The notes under the pieces were generated by a model. It was given only the letters and a program-made list of their open reading frames with translations, ran no database searches and was not told the DNA's origin. The translations under genes were made by a program, and so were the position numbers. A stretch of 5,854 bases of DNA from JANYJJ01 sp031386065 (GTDB taxonomy: Bacteria > Pseudomonadota > Gammaproteobacteria > Burkholderiales > Burkholderiaceae_C): positions 1 to 5,854 of the forward strand of contig JANNBZ010000243.1 in the NCBI GenBank assembly GCA_031386065.1, read 5' to 3'. Shown one piece after another: positions 1 through 5,854 of the stretch. Each line of letters begins with the position of its first letter. Position 1 is the first letter of the stretch.

Positions 1-2175
1 CGCACGTTGATCGAGGGCGCGGCGCTCACGATCCTGATCGTCTTCCTGTTCCTGAATTCGTGGCGCTCGACCGTCATCACCGGCCTGACCTTGCCCATCG
101 CGCTGATCGGCACGTTTTTGTTCATGTACATCTTCGGTTTCACCATCAACAACATCACGATGATGGCGCTGAGCCTGTGCGTGGGCCTGTTGATTGACGA
201 CGCCATCGTCGTGCGCGAGAACATCGTGCGCCATGTGCAGATGGGCAAGTCGGCGCACCAGGCGGCCATCGACGGCACCAACGAAATCGGGCTGGCCGTG
301 CTGGCCACCACGCTGTCCATCGTGGCGGTGTTCCTGCCGATCGGCTTCATGGGCGGCATCGTCGGCAAGTTCTTCCACGAGTTCGGTCTGACCATCGTGG
401 CGGCGGTGCTGATCTCGATGTTCGTCAGCTTCACGCTCGACCCGATGCTGTCGAGCATCTGGCACGACCCGCAGGCGCACCGGGTGCATCGCGAGGGGCC
501 GCCGGTCACGCTGTACGACAAGACCATCGGCCGCGTGACGCAGGTCTTCGAGCGGCTTACCGATTGGCTGTCCGAGGCGTATCAGGCCATCCTCGGATGG
601 TCGCTGCGCCACAAGCTGGCCACGCTGGCGATCGCGCTGGCCACCTTCATCGGCAGCTTCTTCATCATCCCGCTGCTGGGCGCCGAATTCGTGCCCAAGG
701 CCGACTTCTCGGAAACGCAGATCAACTTCTACACGCCGGTCGGCTCGTCGCTGGAAGTGACCGAGGCGCGTGCGAACCAGATCGACGCGGTGCTGCGTGC
801 CTTGCCCGAAGTGAAGTACACCGTCACCACCATCAACAGCGGTATCGCGGCCGGCAAGATCTACGGCGCCATCTACATCCGCCTGGTCGACCGCAAGGAC
901 CGCCAGCGCAGCGTCAGCGAGATGGCGGTGCCGCTGCGCCAGCGGCTGGCCACGATTCCCGGCATCACCGTCACCAACATCGGGCAGACCGACCTGGGCG
1001 GCGGCAAGAGCCTGCAGTTCTCGATCCAGGGCACCGACCTGGCCGAGCTGGAACAGCTGTCGAAGGCGATCACCGCCAAGCTGCGCGACATTCCCGGCCT
1101 GGTCGACCTGGACACCACGCTGAAGCCCAACAAGCCGACCATCGCCATCGACGTGAAACGCGACGCCGCTGCCGACGCCGGCCTGAACGTGAACGCGCTG
1201 GCCAGCACACTGCGCACCCTGGTGGCCGGCACGCTGGTGGGCAACTGGCGCGCGCCCGACGGCGAGAACTACGACGTCAACGTGCGCCTCACGCCCGGCA
1301 GCCGCAGTTCGCTGGACGACCTGCAGCGCCTGCCCATCAATGTGGCGGCGGCGGCCGACGGCTCGCCGCGCGTGGTGCGGCTGTCGCAGGTGGCCGACGT
1401 GACGCCGTCGACCGGCCCGAACCAGATCAACCGGCGCGACCTGAACCGCGAAATCAACATCGACGCCAACGCCTTCGGCCGCAGTTCGGGCGATGTGTCG
1501 GCCGACATCCGCAACATCCTCGACGACGTGCACTGGCCGCCCGGCTACCGCTACAGCTTCGGCGGCTCGACCAAGAACATGAACGAGTCGTTCGCCTACG
1601 CGGTGGGCGCGCTCGGCCTGGCGGTGGTGTTCATCTACATGATCCTGGCCAGCCAGTTCCGCAGTTTTCTGCAGCCGCTGGCGCTGATGAGCTCGCTGCC
1701 GCTGACGCTGATCGGCGTGGTGCTGGCGCTGCTGATGTTCCGCTCGACGCTGAACATGTTCAGCGTCATCGGCGTGGTGATGCTGATGGGCCTGGTGACG
1801 AAGAACGCGATTTTGCTGATCGACTTCGCCATTCGATCCCGTCACGGCGACCACAGCGCGGTGGCCGGCACCCGCCCGATGAACCGCGACGAAGCCCTGC
1901 TGCACGCGGCGAAGGTGCGGCTGCGGCCGATCTTGATGACCACGCTGGCGATGATCTTCGGCATGGTGCCGCTGGCCTTTGCGCTGAGCGAAGGCTCGGA
2001 GCAGCGCGCGCCGATGGGCCAGGCCGTGATCGGCGGCGTCATCACGTCGTCGCTGCTGACCCTGGTGGTGGTGCCGGTGGTGTACTGCTACCTCGACGAC
2101 CTGGCCGAATGGGCGAAGCGCCGATTCGGCCGCCACAGCACATCCGCTGCTGTTGTTTCCGACGCGGCTCAATAG
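1..2175 (+). CDS. RND (HAE1-type) efflux permease, C-terminal part; 5' end outside window
   Basis: Inner-membrane proton/drug antiporter subunit of a tripartite efflux pump. The reading frame is open from base 1, and 724 codons are visible of a family length near 1,040-1,070, so roughly the first third (TM1 and the first porter subdomains) is missing. Counting codons from base 1, hydrophobic segments match TM2-TM6 (about 4-150), TM7 (about 205-225) and TM8-TM12 (about 530-698). The second periplasmic porter/docking loop lies at about 228-528. The proton-relay residues are intact: the Asp-Asp pair in GLLIDDAIVV of TM4 (bases 196-201), the Lys in GLVTKNAILLIDF of TM10 (bases 1801-1803), and the RLRPILMTT motif at the start of TM11. 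The TM10-TM11 loop (about 612-630) looks somewhat longer than in AcrB. Substrate cannot be read from the sequence. The adaptor gene is probably upstream of the window. The TolC gene two genes downstream is a candidate outer-membrane partner (inference). Confidence 0.96.
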   Translation, partial: RTLIEGAALTILIVFLFLNSWRSTVITGLTLPIALIGTFLFMYIFGFTINNITMMALSLCVGLLIDDAIVVRENIVRHVQMGKSAHQAAIDGTNEIGLAVLATTLSIVAVFLPIGFMGGIVGKFFHEFGLTIVAAVLISMFVSFTLDPMLSSIWHDPQAHRVHREGPPVTLYDKTIGRVTQVFERLTDWLSEAYQAILGWSLRHKLATLAIALATFIGSFFIIPLLGAEFVPKADFSETQINFYTPVGSSLEVTEARANQIDAVLRALPEVKYTVTTINSGIAAGKIYGAIYIRLVDRKDRQRSVSEMAVPLRQRLATIPGITVTNIGQTDLGGGKSLQFSIQGTDLAELEQLSKAITAKLRDIPGLVDLDTTLKPNKPTIAIDVKRDAAADAGLNVNALASTLRTLVAGTLVGNWRAPDGENYDVNVRLTPGSRSSLDDLQRLPINVAAAADGSPRVVRLSQVADVTPSTGPNQINRRDLNREINIDANAFGRSSGDVSADIRNILDDVHWPPGYRYSFGGSTKNMNESFAYAVGALGLAVVFIYMILASQFRSFLQPLALMSSLPLTLIGVVLALLMFRSTLNMFSVIGVVMLMGLVTKNAILLIDFAIRSRHGDHSAVAGTRPMNRDEALLHAAKVRLRPILMTTLAMIFGMVPLAFALSEGSEQRAPMGQAVIGGVITSSLLTLVVVPVVYCYLDDLAEWAKRRFGRHSTSAAVVSDAAQ

Positions 2176-2178
2176 AAT
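2150..2178 (+). promoter_or_regulatory. Possible sigma-70 promoter for the methyltransferase-rhodanese-tolC block
   Basis: TAGAAT at 2173-2178 matches the -10 consensus at five of six positions and stands out in GC-rich surroundings. It includes the permease stop codon. The upstream hexamer at the right distance (CTGTTG, 2150-2155, 17-base spacer) is a poor -35. TTGTTT at 2153-2158 is slightly better but only 14 bases away. A start near 2185 would give a leader of about 35 bases before the ATG at 2219. This is a weak call from pattern alone. Confidence 0.28.
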
Positions 2179-2218
2179 CGCTGGCTATCCGATTCGCCTC
2201 TCCGAGACCCACGCCGTG

Positions 2219-2884
2219 ATGAACATCGAACAAGCCCGCTTCAACATGATCGAGCAGCAAATCCGCCCCTGGGACGTGCTCGACCAGTCCGTGCTGTCAC
2301 TGCTGGCCGTGGTCAAGCGAGAAGACTTCGTCCCGCCGGCGCACAAGGCACTGGCCTTCGTCGACACCGAGGTGCCCTTACCTGTTTTGAGAGGAGAGGG
2401 CCAATGCATGCTGGCGCCGAAGGTCGAGGCCCGGCTGCTGCAGGAGCTGGCGGTTCAGAAGCATGAGAGCGTGCTGGAAATCGGCGCCGGCTCGGGCCAC
2501 ATGGCGGCGCTGCTGGGCCACAAGGCGCAGCAGGTGCATTCACTTGAAATCGATGCCGAGCTGGCGCAGATGGCGCGCACCAACTTGCGACGCGCCGGTG
2601 TGGTCAACGTCACCGTGCTGAACGTGGACGGCGCACAGGGCCTGGCGGCCGAAGCGCCGTTCGATGTGATCGTGCTGTCCGGCTCGGTGGCCGAGGTGCC
2701 GGCGGCGCTGCTGGCGCAACTGAAGCTGGGCGGCCGGCTGGTGGCCATCGTCGGCCAGTTGCCCATCATGCAGGCCACCCTGTTCACCCACAGCAGCCCC
2801 GACGATTTCAGCAGCGTCGAACTGTTCGACACCGTGGCCCCGCGCCTGCGCGGCTTCGACGAGCCGAGCCGTTTCAAGTTCTGA
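2219..2884 (+). CDS. PCMT-family SAM-dependent methyltransferase (isoaspartyl methyltransferase-like)
   Basis: A 221-residue cytosolic Rossmann-fold methyltransferase. The helical N-terminal part (MNIEQARFNMIEQQIRPWDV) is followed by the SAM-binding motif I VLEIGAGSGHMAALL (residues 85-99), the acidic strand-2 end HSLEIDAEL (107-115), a post-II region VTVLNVDGAQGL (131-142) and motif IV-like FDVIVLSGSV (148-157). This matches the PCMT (Pcm) fold and length. True Pcm enzymes carry a GQTISQP-type acceptor-site motif just before the SAM domain. Here the equivalent is GQCMLAPKVEAR (61-72), so the conserved Thr and Ser are absent and isoaspartate repair should not be assumed. ATG at 2219 was chosen because the PCMT-like N-terminus begins there. 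A GTG directly before it (2216) is an alternative, and the ribosome binding site is weak. The stop overlaps the rhodanese ATG (TGATG), indicating translational coupling. The gene lies 43 bases after the permease stop. Confidence 0.9.
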   Translation: MNIEQARFNMIEQQIRPWDVLDQSVLSLLAVVKREDFVPPAHKALAFVDTEVPLPVLRGEGQCMLAPKVEARLLQELAVQKHESVLEIGAGSGHMAALLGHKAQQVHSLEIDAELAQMARTNLRRAGVVNVTVLNVDGAQGLAAEAPFDVIVLSGSVAEVPAALLAQLKLGGRLVAIVGQLPIMQATLFTHSSPDDFSSVELFDTVAPRLRGFDEPSRFKF

Positions 2885-3213
2885 TGCAGCACCTCGCGGT
2901 TCAGGATTTGCGCGCGCACTGCGCCGCGCATCCCGACAGCCTGCTGCTCGATGTGCGCGAGCCCTGGGAAGTCGCGCTTGCGGCCATCCACATCGATGGC
3001 ACCGAATCGCTTCAGGTACCGATGAACGAACTGCCGGCGCGCCTGGCCGAACTCGACCCGGCGCGGCCCATCGTCTGTATCTGTCATCACGGGGTGCGCA
3101 GCGCGCAGGTCGTCGCATTCCTGCAGCGTCAGGGGTTCGACTCGGCCTATAACCTCGCCGGCGGCATCGACGCCTGGTCGGCCGTGGTCGACGCCTCCGT
3201 GCCCACCTACTGA
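2884..3213 (+). CDS. Single-domain rhodanese-like sulfurtransferase
   Basis: A 109-residue single rhodanese domain with no signal peptide, hence probably cytosolic. Visible family features are the N-terminal LLLDVREPWEV (residues 20-30, the usual D-V-R-E-P-W/E element), IPMNELPARL-like VPMNELPARL (45-54), the catalytic loop CHHGVR (67-72) with the persulfide-forming Cys67 present, and the C-terminal AYNLAGGIDAWS (88-99). The six-residue loop size is that of sulfur-transferring rhodaneses rather than Cdc25-type phosphatases (family knowledge). A second cysteine lies two residues before the catalytic one (Cys65). The ATG overlaps the methyltransferase stop by one base and has no convincing Shine-Dalgarno of its own, so translation probably depends on the upstream gene. 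The sulfur acceptor is unknown. In related bacteria a small rhodanese in this position is, as far as I recall, common. Confidence 0.93.
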   Translation: MQHLAVQDLRAHCAAHPDSLLLDVREPWEVALAAIHIDGTESLQVPMNELPARLAELDPARPIVCICHHGVRSAQVVAFLQRQGFDSAYNLAGGIDAWSAVVDASVPTY

Positions 3214-3232
3214 ATTTCGACGCCATTCATCC

Positions 3233-3238
3233 AAGGAA
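3233..3238 (+). promoter_or_regulatory. Ribosome binding site of the tolC-family gene
   Basis: AAGGAA lies six bases before the ATG at 3245, inside the 31-base gap after the rhodanese stop. It fixes the start of the outer-membrane protein. Unlike the two genes before it, this gene has a clear site of its own and need not rely on translational coupling. Confidence 0.75.
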
Positions 3239-3244
3239 CACGCC

Positions 3245-4600
3245 ATGCCCTCAGCGCGCACTTTTCCATCGATCCCACGCCGGCCGACACGGCTGGCGCT
3301 GAGCCTGGCCCTCGCGCTGGGAGCCGCCGGCATCGCCCCGCTGGCGCAGGCGCAGAGCCTGTACGACGTGTACGAGTCGGCGCGCAACTTCGACGCCACC
3401 TACCTGTCGGCCCGCGCGCTGGCCGACTCCGCGCCCTACCGCGCGGCGCAGGCCGACGCGCTGCTGCTGCCCAGCGCCGCCCTGGTGGCCGGCGCAAACC
3501 ACAACAACATCGACCCGGCGGCCGGCGGCAACAAGGCGTCGGACACCACCTCGCTCGCGCTGTCGGCGCGCCAGCCGCTGTTCAACCGCACCAGCACCGC
3601 CACCGTCGGCCAGGCGCGCAAGCAACTGGCGCTGTCGCGCTACGACCTGGAAACCTCGGAGCAAGACCTGATCGTGCGCGTGGCGCAAGCCTACTTCGAC
3701 GTGCTGGGCGCACAAGACACGCTGGCCACCACGCGGGCCAGCAAGGCGGCCATCAGCGAGCAGCTCGCGTCGGCCAAGCGCAACTTCGAGGTCGGCACCG
3801 CCACCATCACCGACACGCGTGAAGCGCAGGCCCGCTTCGACCTCGCCACCGCGCAGGAAATCGCCGCCGACAACGACCTGCGCACCAAGCGCATCGCGCT
3901 CGACCAACTCGTCAACCGCGCCAACGTGGAGCCGAAGCCGCTGGTCGTGCCGGTGGTGCTGCCGCCGCTGCCCGGCGCCGGTGTCGACGAATGGGTGGGC
4001 CGCGCCGAAGGCACCCACCCATCGGTGCAGCGCGCGCAACTCGCGCTCGACATCGCCAAGCTCGAAACCGACAAGGCGCGCGCCGGTCACTGGCCCACCG
4101 TCGACGCGGTGGGCTCGATCAGCAACGGCTACGGTCGCGGCTCGGGCGTGGTGGGTGCCACCGGCAGCACCAATGCCGCGACCCTGGGCGTGCAGATGAA
4201 CCTGCCGCTGTTCGCCGGCTACGCGGTGCAGAACCGCGTCAAGGAAACGCTGGTGCTGGAAGACAAGTCGCGCTTCGATTTCGAGGCCGCACGGCGCGGC
4301 GTGGCACAGGCCACTCGCCAGACGTATTACGGCGTGCAGTCGGGTGTCGCGCAGGTGAAGGCGCTGGAGGCGGCCGAGTCGTCGAGCCAGCTCGCGCTGG
4401 AAGCGACCCAGCTCGGCTACAAGGTCGGCGTGCGCGTGAACCTGGACGTGCTGAACGCGCAGACCCAGCTGTTCACCACCCGGCGCGACCTGGCCCGCGC
4501 GCGCTACGACGTGCTGCTGGGCAGCTTGCGACTGCGTCAGGCCTCGGGCCAGCTGACGCCGGCTGACGTGCTGGCGATCAGCCAGTTGCTGCAGAAGTAA
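3245..4600 (+). CDS. tolC: TolC-family outer-membrane efflux channel protein
   Basis: A 451-residue outer-membrane duct protein that would trimerise and connect inner-membrane pumps (RND, ABC or MFS type) or type I secretion machinery to the outside. A Sec signal peptide is visible: basic n-region with RR at 12-13, hydrophobic core LALSLALALGAAGIA (17-31) and probable cleavage after AQA at 36. The mature protein starts SLYDVYESARN, as in classical TolC (ENLMQVYQQAR). The two structural repeats of the OEP fold are evident: strand pairs ending in RQPLFNR (109-115) and MNLPLFAG (318-325), and helical segments FEVGTATITDTREAQARFDLA (181-201) and YKVGVRVNLDVLNAQTQLF (392-410). Length is normal for the mature fold without the long C-terminal tail of E. 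coli TolC. It is the last gene before a strong terminator. Its link to the upstream RND permease is inferred from proximity. A symbol is given for family resemblance, not proven orthology. Confidence 0.94.
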   Translation: MPSARTFPSIPRRPTRLALSLALALGAAGIAPLAQAQSLYDVYESARNFDATYLSARALADSAPYRAAQADALLLPSAALVAGANHNNIDPAAGGNKASDTTSLALSARQPLFNRTSTATVGQARKQLALSRYDLETSEQDLIVRVAQAYFDVLGAQDTLATTRASKAAISEQLASAKRNFEVGTATITDTREAQARFDLATAQEIAADNDLRTKRIALDQLVNRANVEPKPLVVPVVLPPLPGAGVDEWVGRAEGTHPSVQRAQLALDIAKLETDKARAGHWPTVDAVGSISNGYGRGSGVVGATGSTNAATLGVQMNLPLFAGYAVQNRVKETLVLEDKSRFDFEAARRGVAQATRQTYYGVQSGVAQVKALEAAESSSQLALEATQLGYKVGVRVNLDVLNAQTQLFTTRRDLARARYDVLLGSLRLRQASGQLTPADVLAISQLLQK

Positions 4601-4618
4601 ACGCATGTCGCTGCATCA

Positions 4619-4651
4619 GCGAAGCCCTGCTCAGCAGGGCTTCGCCGTTTT
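4619..4651 (+). terminator. Rho-independent terminator after tolC
   Basis: A perfect 12-bp stem pairs GCGAAGCCCTGC (4619-4630) with GCAGGGCTTCGC (4634-4645) around a TCA loop, followed by CG and TTTT (4648-4651). It starts 18 bases after the tolC stop. The T-run is short but the stem is very stable, so it most likely ends the transcript of the preceding genes and separates them from the DUF1800 unit. Confidence 0.9.
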
Positions 4652-4697
4652 CGGGGCGCGGGTTTGCCCGTCGTCGCAGGCTGTGGCAGCAACGTTT

Positions 4698-4733
4698 CTT
4701 GACCATCGCCACACGCGGGCTTGACCGTTCGCC
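4698..4733 (+). repeat. Imperfect direct repeat upstream of the DUF1800 gene
   Basis: CTTGACCATCGCC (4698-4710) recurs as CTTGACCGTTCGCC (4720-4733), with starts 22 bases apart, about two helical turns. Each copy contains TTGACC, a good -35-like hexamer, but no convincing -10 lies at the right distance from either. It could be a regulator site or a promoter of another sigma class, or it could be chance. It ends 29 bases before the ATG at 4763. Confidence 0.35.
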
Positions 4734-4751
4734 GTGACGATGCGCTCACAC

Positions 4752-4756
4752 AGGAG
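4752..4756 (+). promoter_or_regulatory. Ribosome binding site of the DUF1800 gene
   Basis: AGGAG ends six bases before the ATG at 4763, a near-ideal Shine-Dalgarno that settles the start of this gene. Confidence 0.8.
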
Positions 4757-4762
4757 ACGTCG

Positions 4763-5854
4763 ATGAACACCCCCGCCGCAGCCATCGCGGCCCACCGCTT
4801 CGGGCTGGGTGAGCCGAACTTGAACGCCATCGAGCCCGACCCGCAGGGCTGGCTGCTGGCGCAGATCGGCCCCGCCGATGCGGCAACGGGCGACGGCCTG
4901 CTGAGCACGCCGCAGGCGCTGGCCCACGTGAGGGCAGAGGCCGAGGTCCAGGCCCAAAACAGGCGCCTCGCAAAAAACCCGCCGGCGGGCATGACGGCCG
5001 AGCAGGTGCTGACCAATCAAGAGCGTCGGTATCGCGAAGTGATCCTCGCCGACGCCCGCTCGCGCCTGGTCAGTGCCGTACAAACGCAGCGCCCCTTCGC
5101 CGAGCGGCTGCACCTGTTCTGGGCCAACCACTTCACCGTCTCGCTGACCAAGGGCGCGGTGCGTGGCCTGGTCGGCGCGTTCGAGCGTGATGCGATCCGG
5201 CCGCACATTGCCGCCACCTTCGAGCAGATGCTGGTCGCCGCCACCACGCATCCGGCGATGCTGCGCTACCTCGACAACAACCAGTCGGCCGGGCCCAATT
5301 CGCGCATCGCCGTGCGCGTGGCACGGCGTGCGGTCGACATGCAGGACGGCCCGCGCAAGCTGGGTCTGAACGAGAACCTCGCGCGCGAAGTGCTGGAGCT
5401 GCACACGCTGGGCGCCGAGAGCAGCCGGGGCGCGCAAGCCGTCTACACGCAGGCCGACGTGAGCGCCTTCGCAGCGCTGTTGACCGGCTGGCGCGTGGGA
5501 CAGGCCGACGACGCCACCGATCGCTTCGACGCGGCCTGGCACGAACCCGGTCGCAAAACCGTGCTCGGCAAGAGCTACCCCGAAGGCCCCGGCGCACTGC
5601 GCGAGGTGCTGCACGACCTGGCGCAGCACCCGGCGACCGCGCGCTTCATCGCCACCAAGCTGGCACGCCACTTCATCGCCGACGACCCCCCGCCGGCCGT
5701 GGTCGACCGATTGACCGCAACCTACTTGCGCAGCGGCGGCCAACTCGGCGAACTCAGCCGCGAGCTGGTGCGCAGCCCCGAGGCCTGGACGCCGCAGCAA
5801 GCCAAGCTGAAGACGCCTGAAGAGTTCGTCGTCTCGGCGCTGCGCGTGCTCGGC
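4763..5854 (+). CDS. DUF1800 family protein, 3' end outside window
   Basis: The frame is open from ATG 4763 to the last base (364 codons, no stop). Typical DUF1800 landmarks occur in order: AAHRFGLGEP (residues 9-18), RLHLFWANHFTVSL (115-128), LRYLDNNQS (167-175), LGLNENLAREVLELHTLG (200-217), YTQADVSAFAALLTGW (228-243), HEPGRKTVLGKSY (260-272), and ARFIATKLARHFIADDPPP (293-311) with KTPEEFVVSALR (350-361). Family members of this type usually run to roughly 450-500 residues, so perhaps a quarter is missing. No signal peptide or membrane segment is visible at the N-terminus. The biochemical function of DUF1800 is not established. These genes are commonly paired with DUF1501 genes, often secreted by the Tat route, so such a partner may follow downstream (inference). 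The gene follows a terminator and has its own strong ribosome binding site, so it begins a separate transcription unit. Confidence 0.93.
   Translation, partial: MNTPAAAIAAHRFGLGEPNLNAIEPDPQGWLLAQIGPADAATGDGLLSTPQALAHVRAEAEVQAQNRRLAKNPPAGMTAEQVLTNQERRYREVILADARSRLVSAVQTQRPFAERLHLFWANHFTVSLTKGAVRGLVGAFERDAIRPHIAATFEQMLVAATTHPAMLRYLDNNQSAGPNSRIAVRVARRAVDMQDGPRKLGLNENLAREVLELHTLGAESSRGAQAVYTQADVSAFAALLTGWRVGQADDATDRFDAAWHEPGRKTVLGKSYPEGPGALREVLHDLAQHPATARFIATKLARHFIADDPPPAVVDRLTATYLRSGGQLGELSRELVRSPEAWTPQQAKLKTPEEFVVSALRVLG

Noticed and set aside
564..2219. A 551-codon open frame on the + strand in another frame of the permease gene
   Set aside because: Its composition is dominated by Arg, Ala, Gly, His, Pro and Gln with no domain or membrane pattern. 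The permease frame is continuous and conserved in motif through the whole stretch.
2455..3399. A 314-codon minus-strand open frame across methyltransferase, rhodanese and the tolC start
   Set aside because: It runs through three well-supported + strand genes and their junctions, has low-complexity Ala/Arg/Ser composition and no recognisable family.
3251..4606. A 451-codon open frame on the minus strand opposite tolC
   Set aside because: It mirrors the true gene in length and is rich in Arg, Gly, His, Val and Ala, as expected from the complement of GC-biased codons. It has no recognisable domain, whereas the + strand encodes an unmistakable TolC protein.
4656..4670. A small CGGG-TTTG-CCCG hairpin just after the terminator
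   Set aside because: The stem is only four base pairs, which is expected by chance in GC-rich sequence, and there is no T-run after it.
4631..5800. A 389-codon open frame on the minus strand opposite the DUF1800 gene
   Set aside because: It is a GC-bias shadow: it covers the terminator and the DUF1800 coding region, which has clear family motifs on the + strand.
1..5854. Mobile elements, phage genes, CRISPR repeats, tRNA or horizontally acquired islands
   Set aside because: No transposase, integrase, regular repeat array, tRNA-like fold or composition shift was seen by eye. All genes share the same GC-rich codon usage.

Overview
This is a GC-rich window whose codons mostly end in G or C. 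Its gene families and gene order resemble the Burkholderiales (Betaproteobacteria), probably a Comamonadaceae-like or Rubrivivax/Leptothrix-like lineage. That placement rests on recognising the protein families and the PCMT-like/rhodanese/TolC order, not on a database search. All five genes lie on the + strand, and coding density is high.

Layout. Bases 1-2175 hold the C-terminal two thirds of an RND (HAE1-type) efflux permease cut by the window start. Forty-three bases later comes a SAM-dependent methyltransferase of the PCMT family (2219-2884). Its stop codon overlaps by one base the start of a single-domain rhodanese (2884-3213). After a 31-base gap with a good ribosome binding site comes a TolC-family outer-membrane efflux protein (3245-4600). 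A perfect 12-bp hairpin followed by a T-run (4619-4651) closes this block. A second transcription unit then begins with a DUF1800 protein (4763 to the window end), cut at its 3' end.

How the genes fit together. The permease (inner-membrane, proton-driven) and TolC (outer-membrane duct) are two of the three parts of a tripartite efflux pump. The third, a periplasmic adaptor, would be expected upstream of the window. The methyltransferase and rhodanese sit between them in tightly packed, co-directional order, which suggests co-transcription at least from the methyltransferase to TolC. A possible -10 element at the end of the permease gene suggests this part can also be transcribed separately. 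The methyltransferase lacks the Thr-Ile-Ser signature of true isoaspartyl methyltransferases, so its substrate is open. DUF1800 proteins are commonly encoded beside DUF1501 proteins, and such a partner might lie just downstream.

No tRNA, rRNA, CRISPR array, insertion sequence, integrase or attachment site was seen. The only intergenic stretch of note is 4601-4762, which holds the terminator and an imperfect direct repeat upstream of the DUF1800 gene. Nothing here is a clearly new biological system. The most interesting points are the altered acceptor-site motif of the PCMT-like protein and the placement of the two enzymes between pump components.
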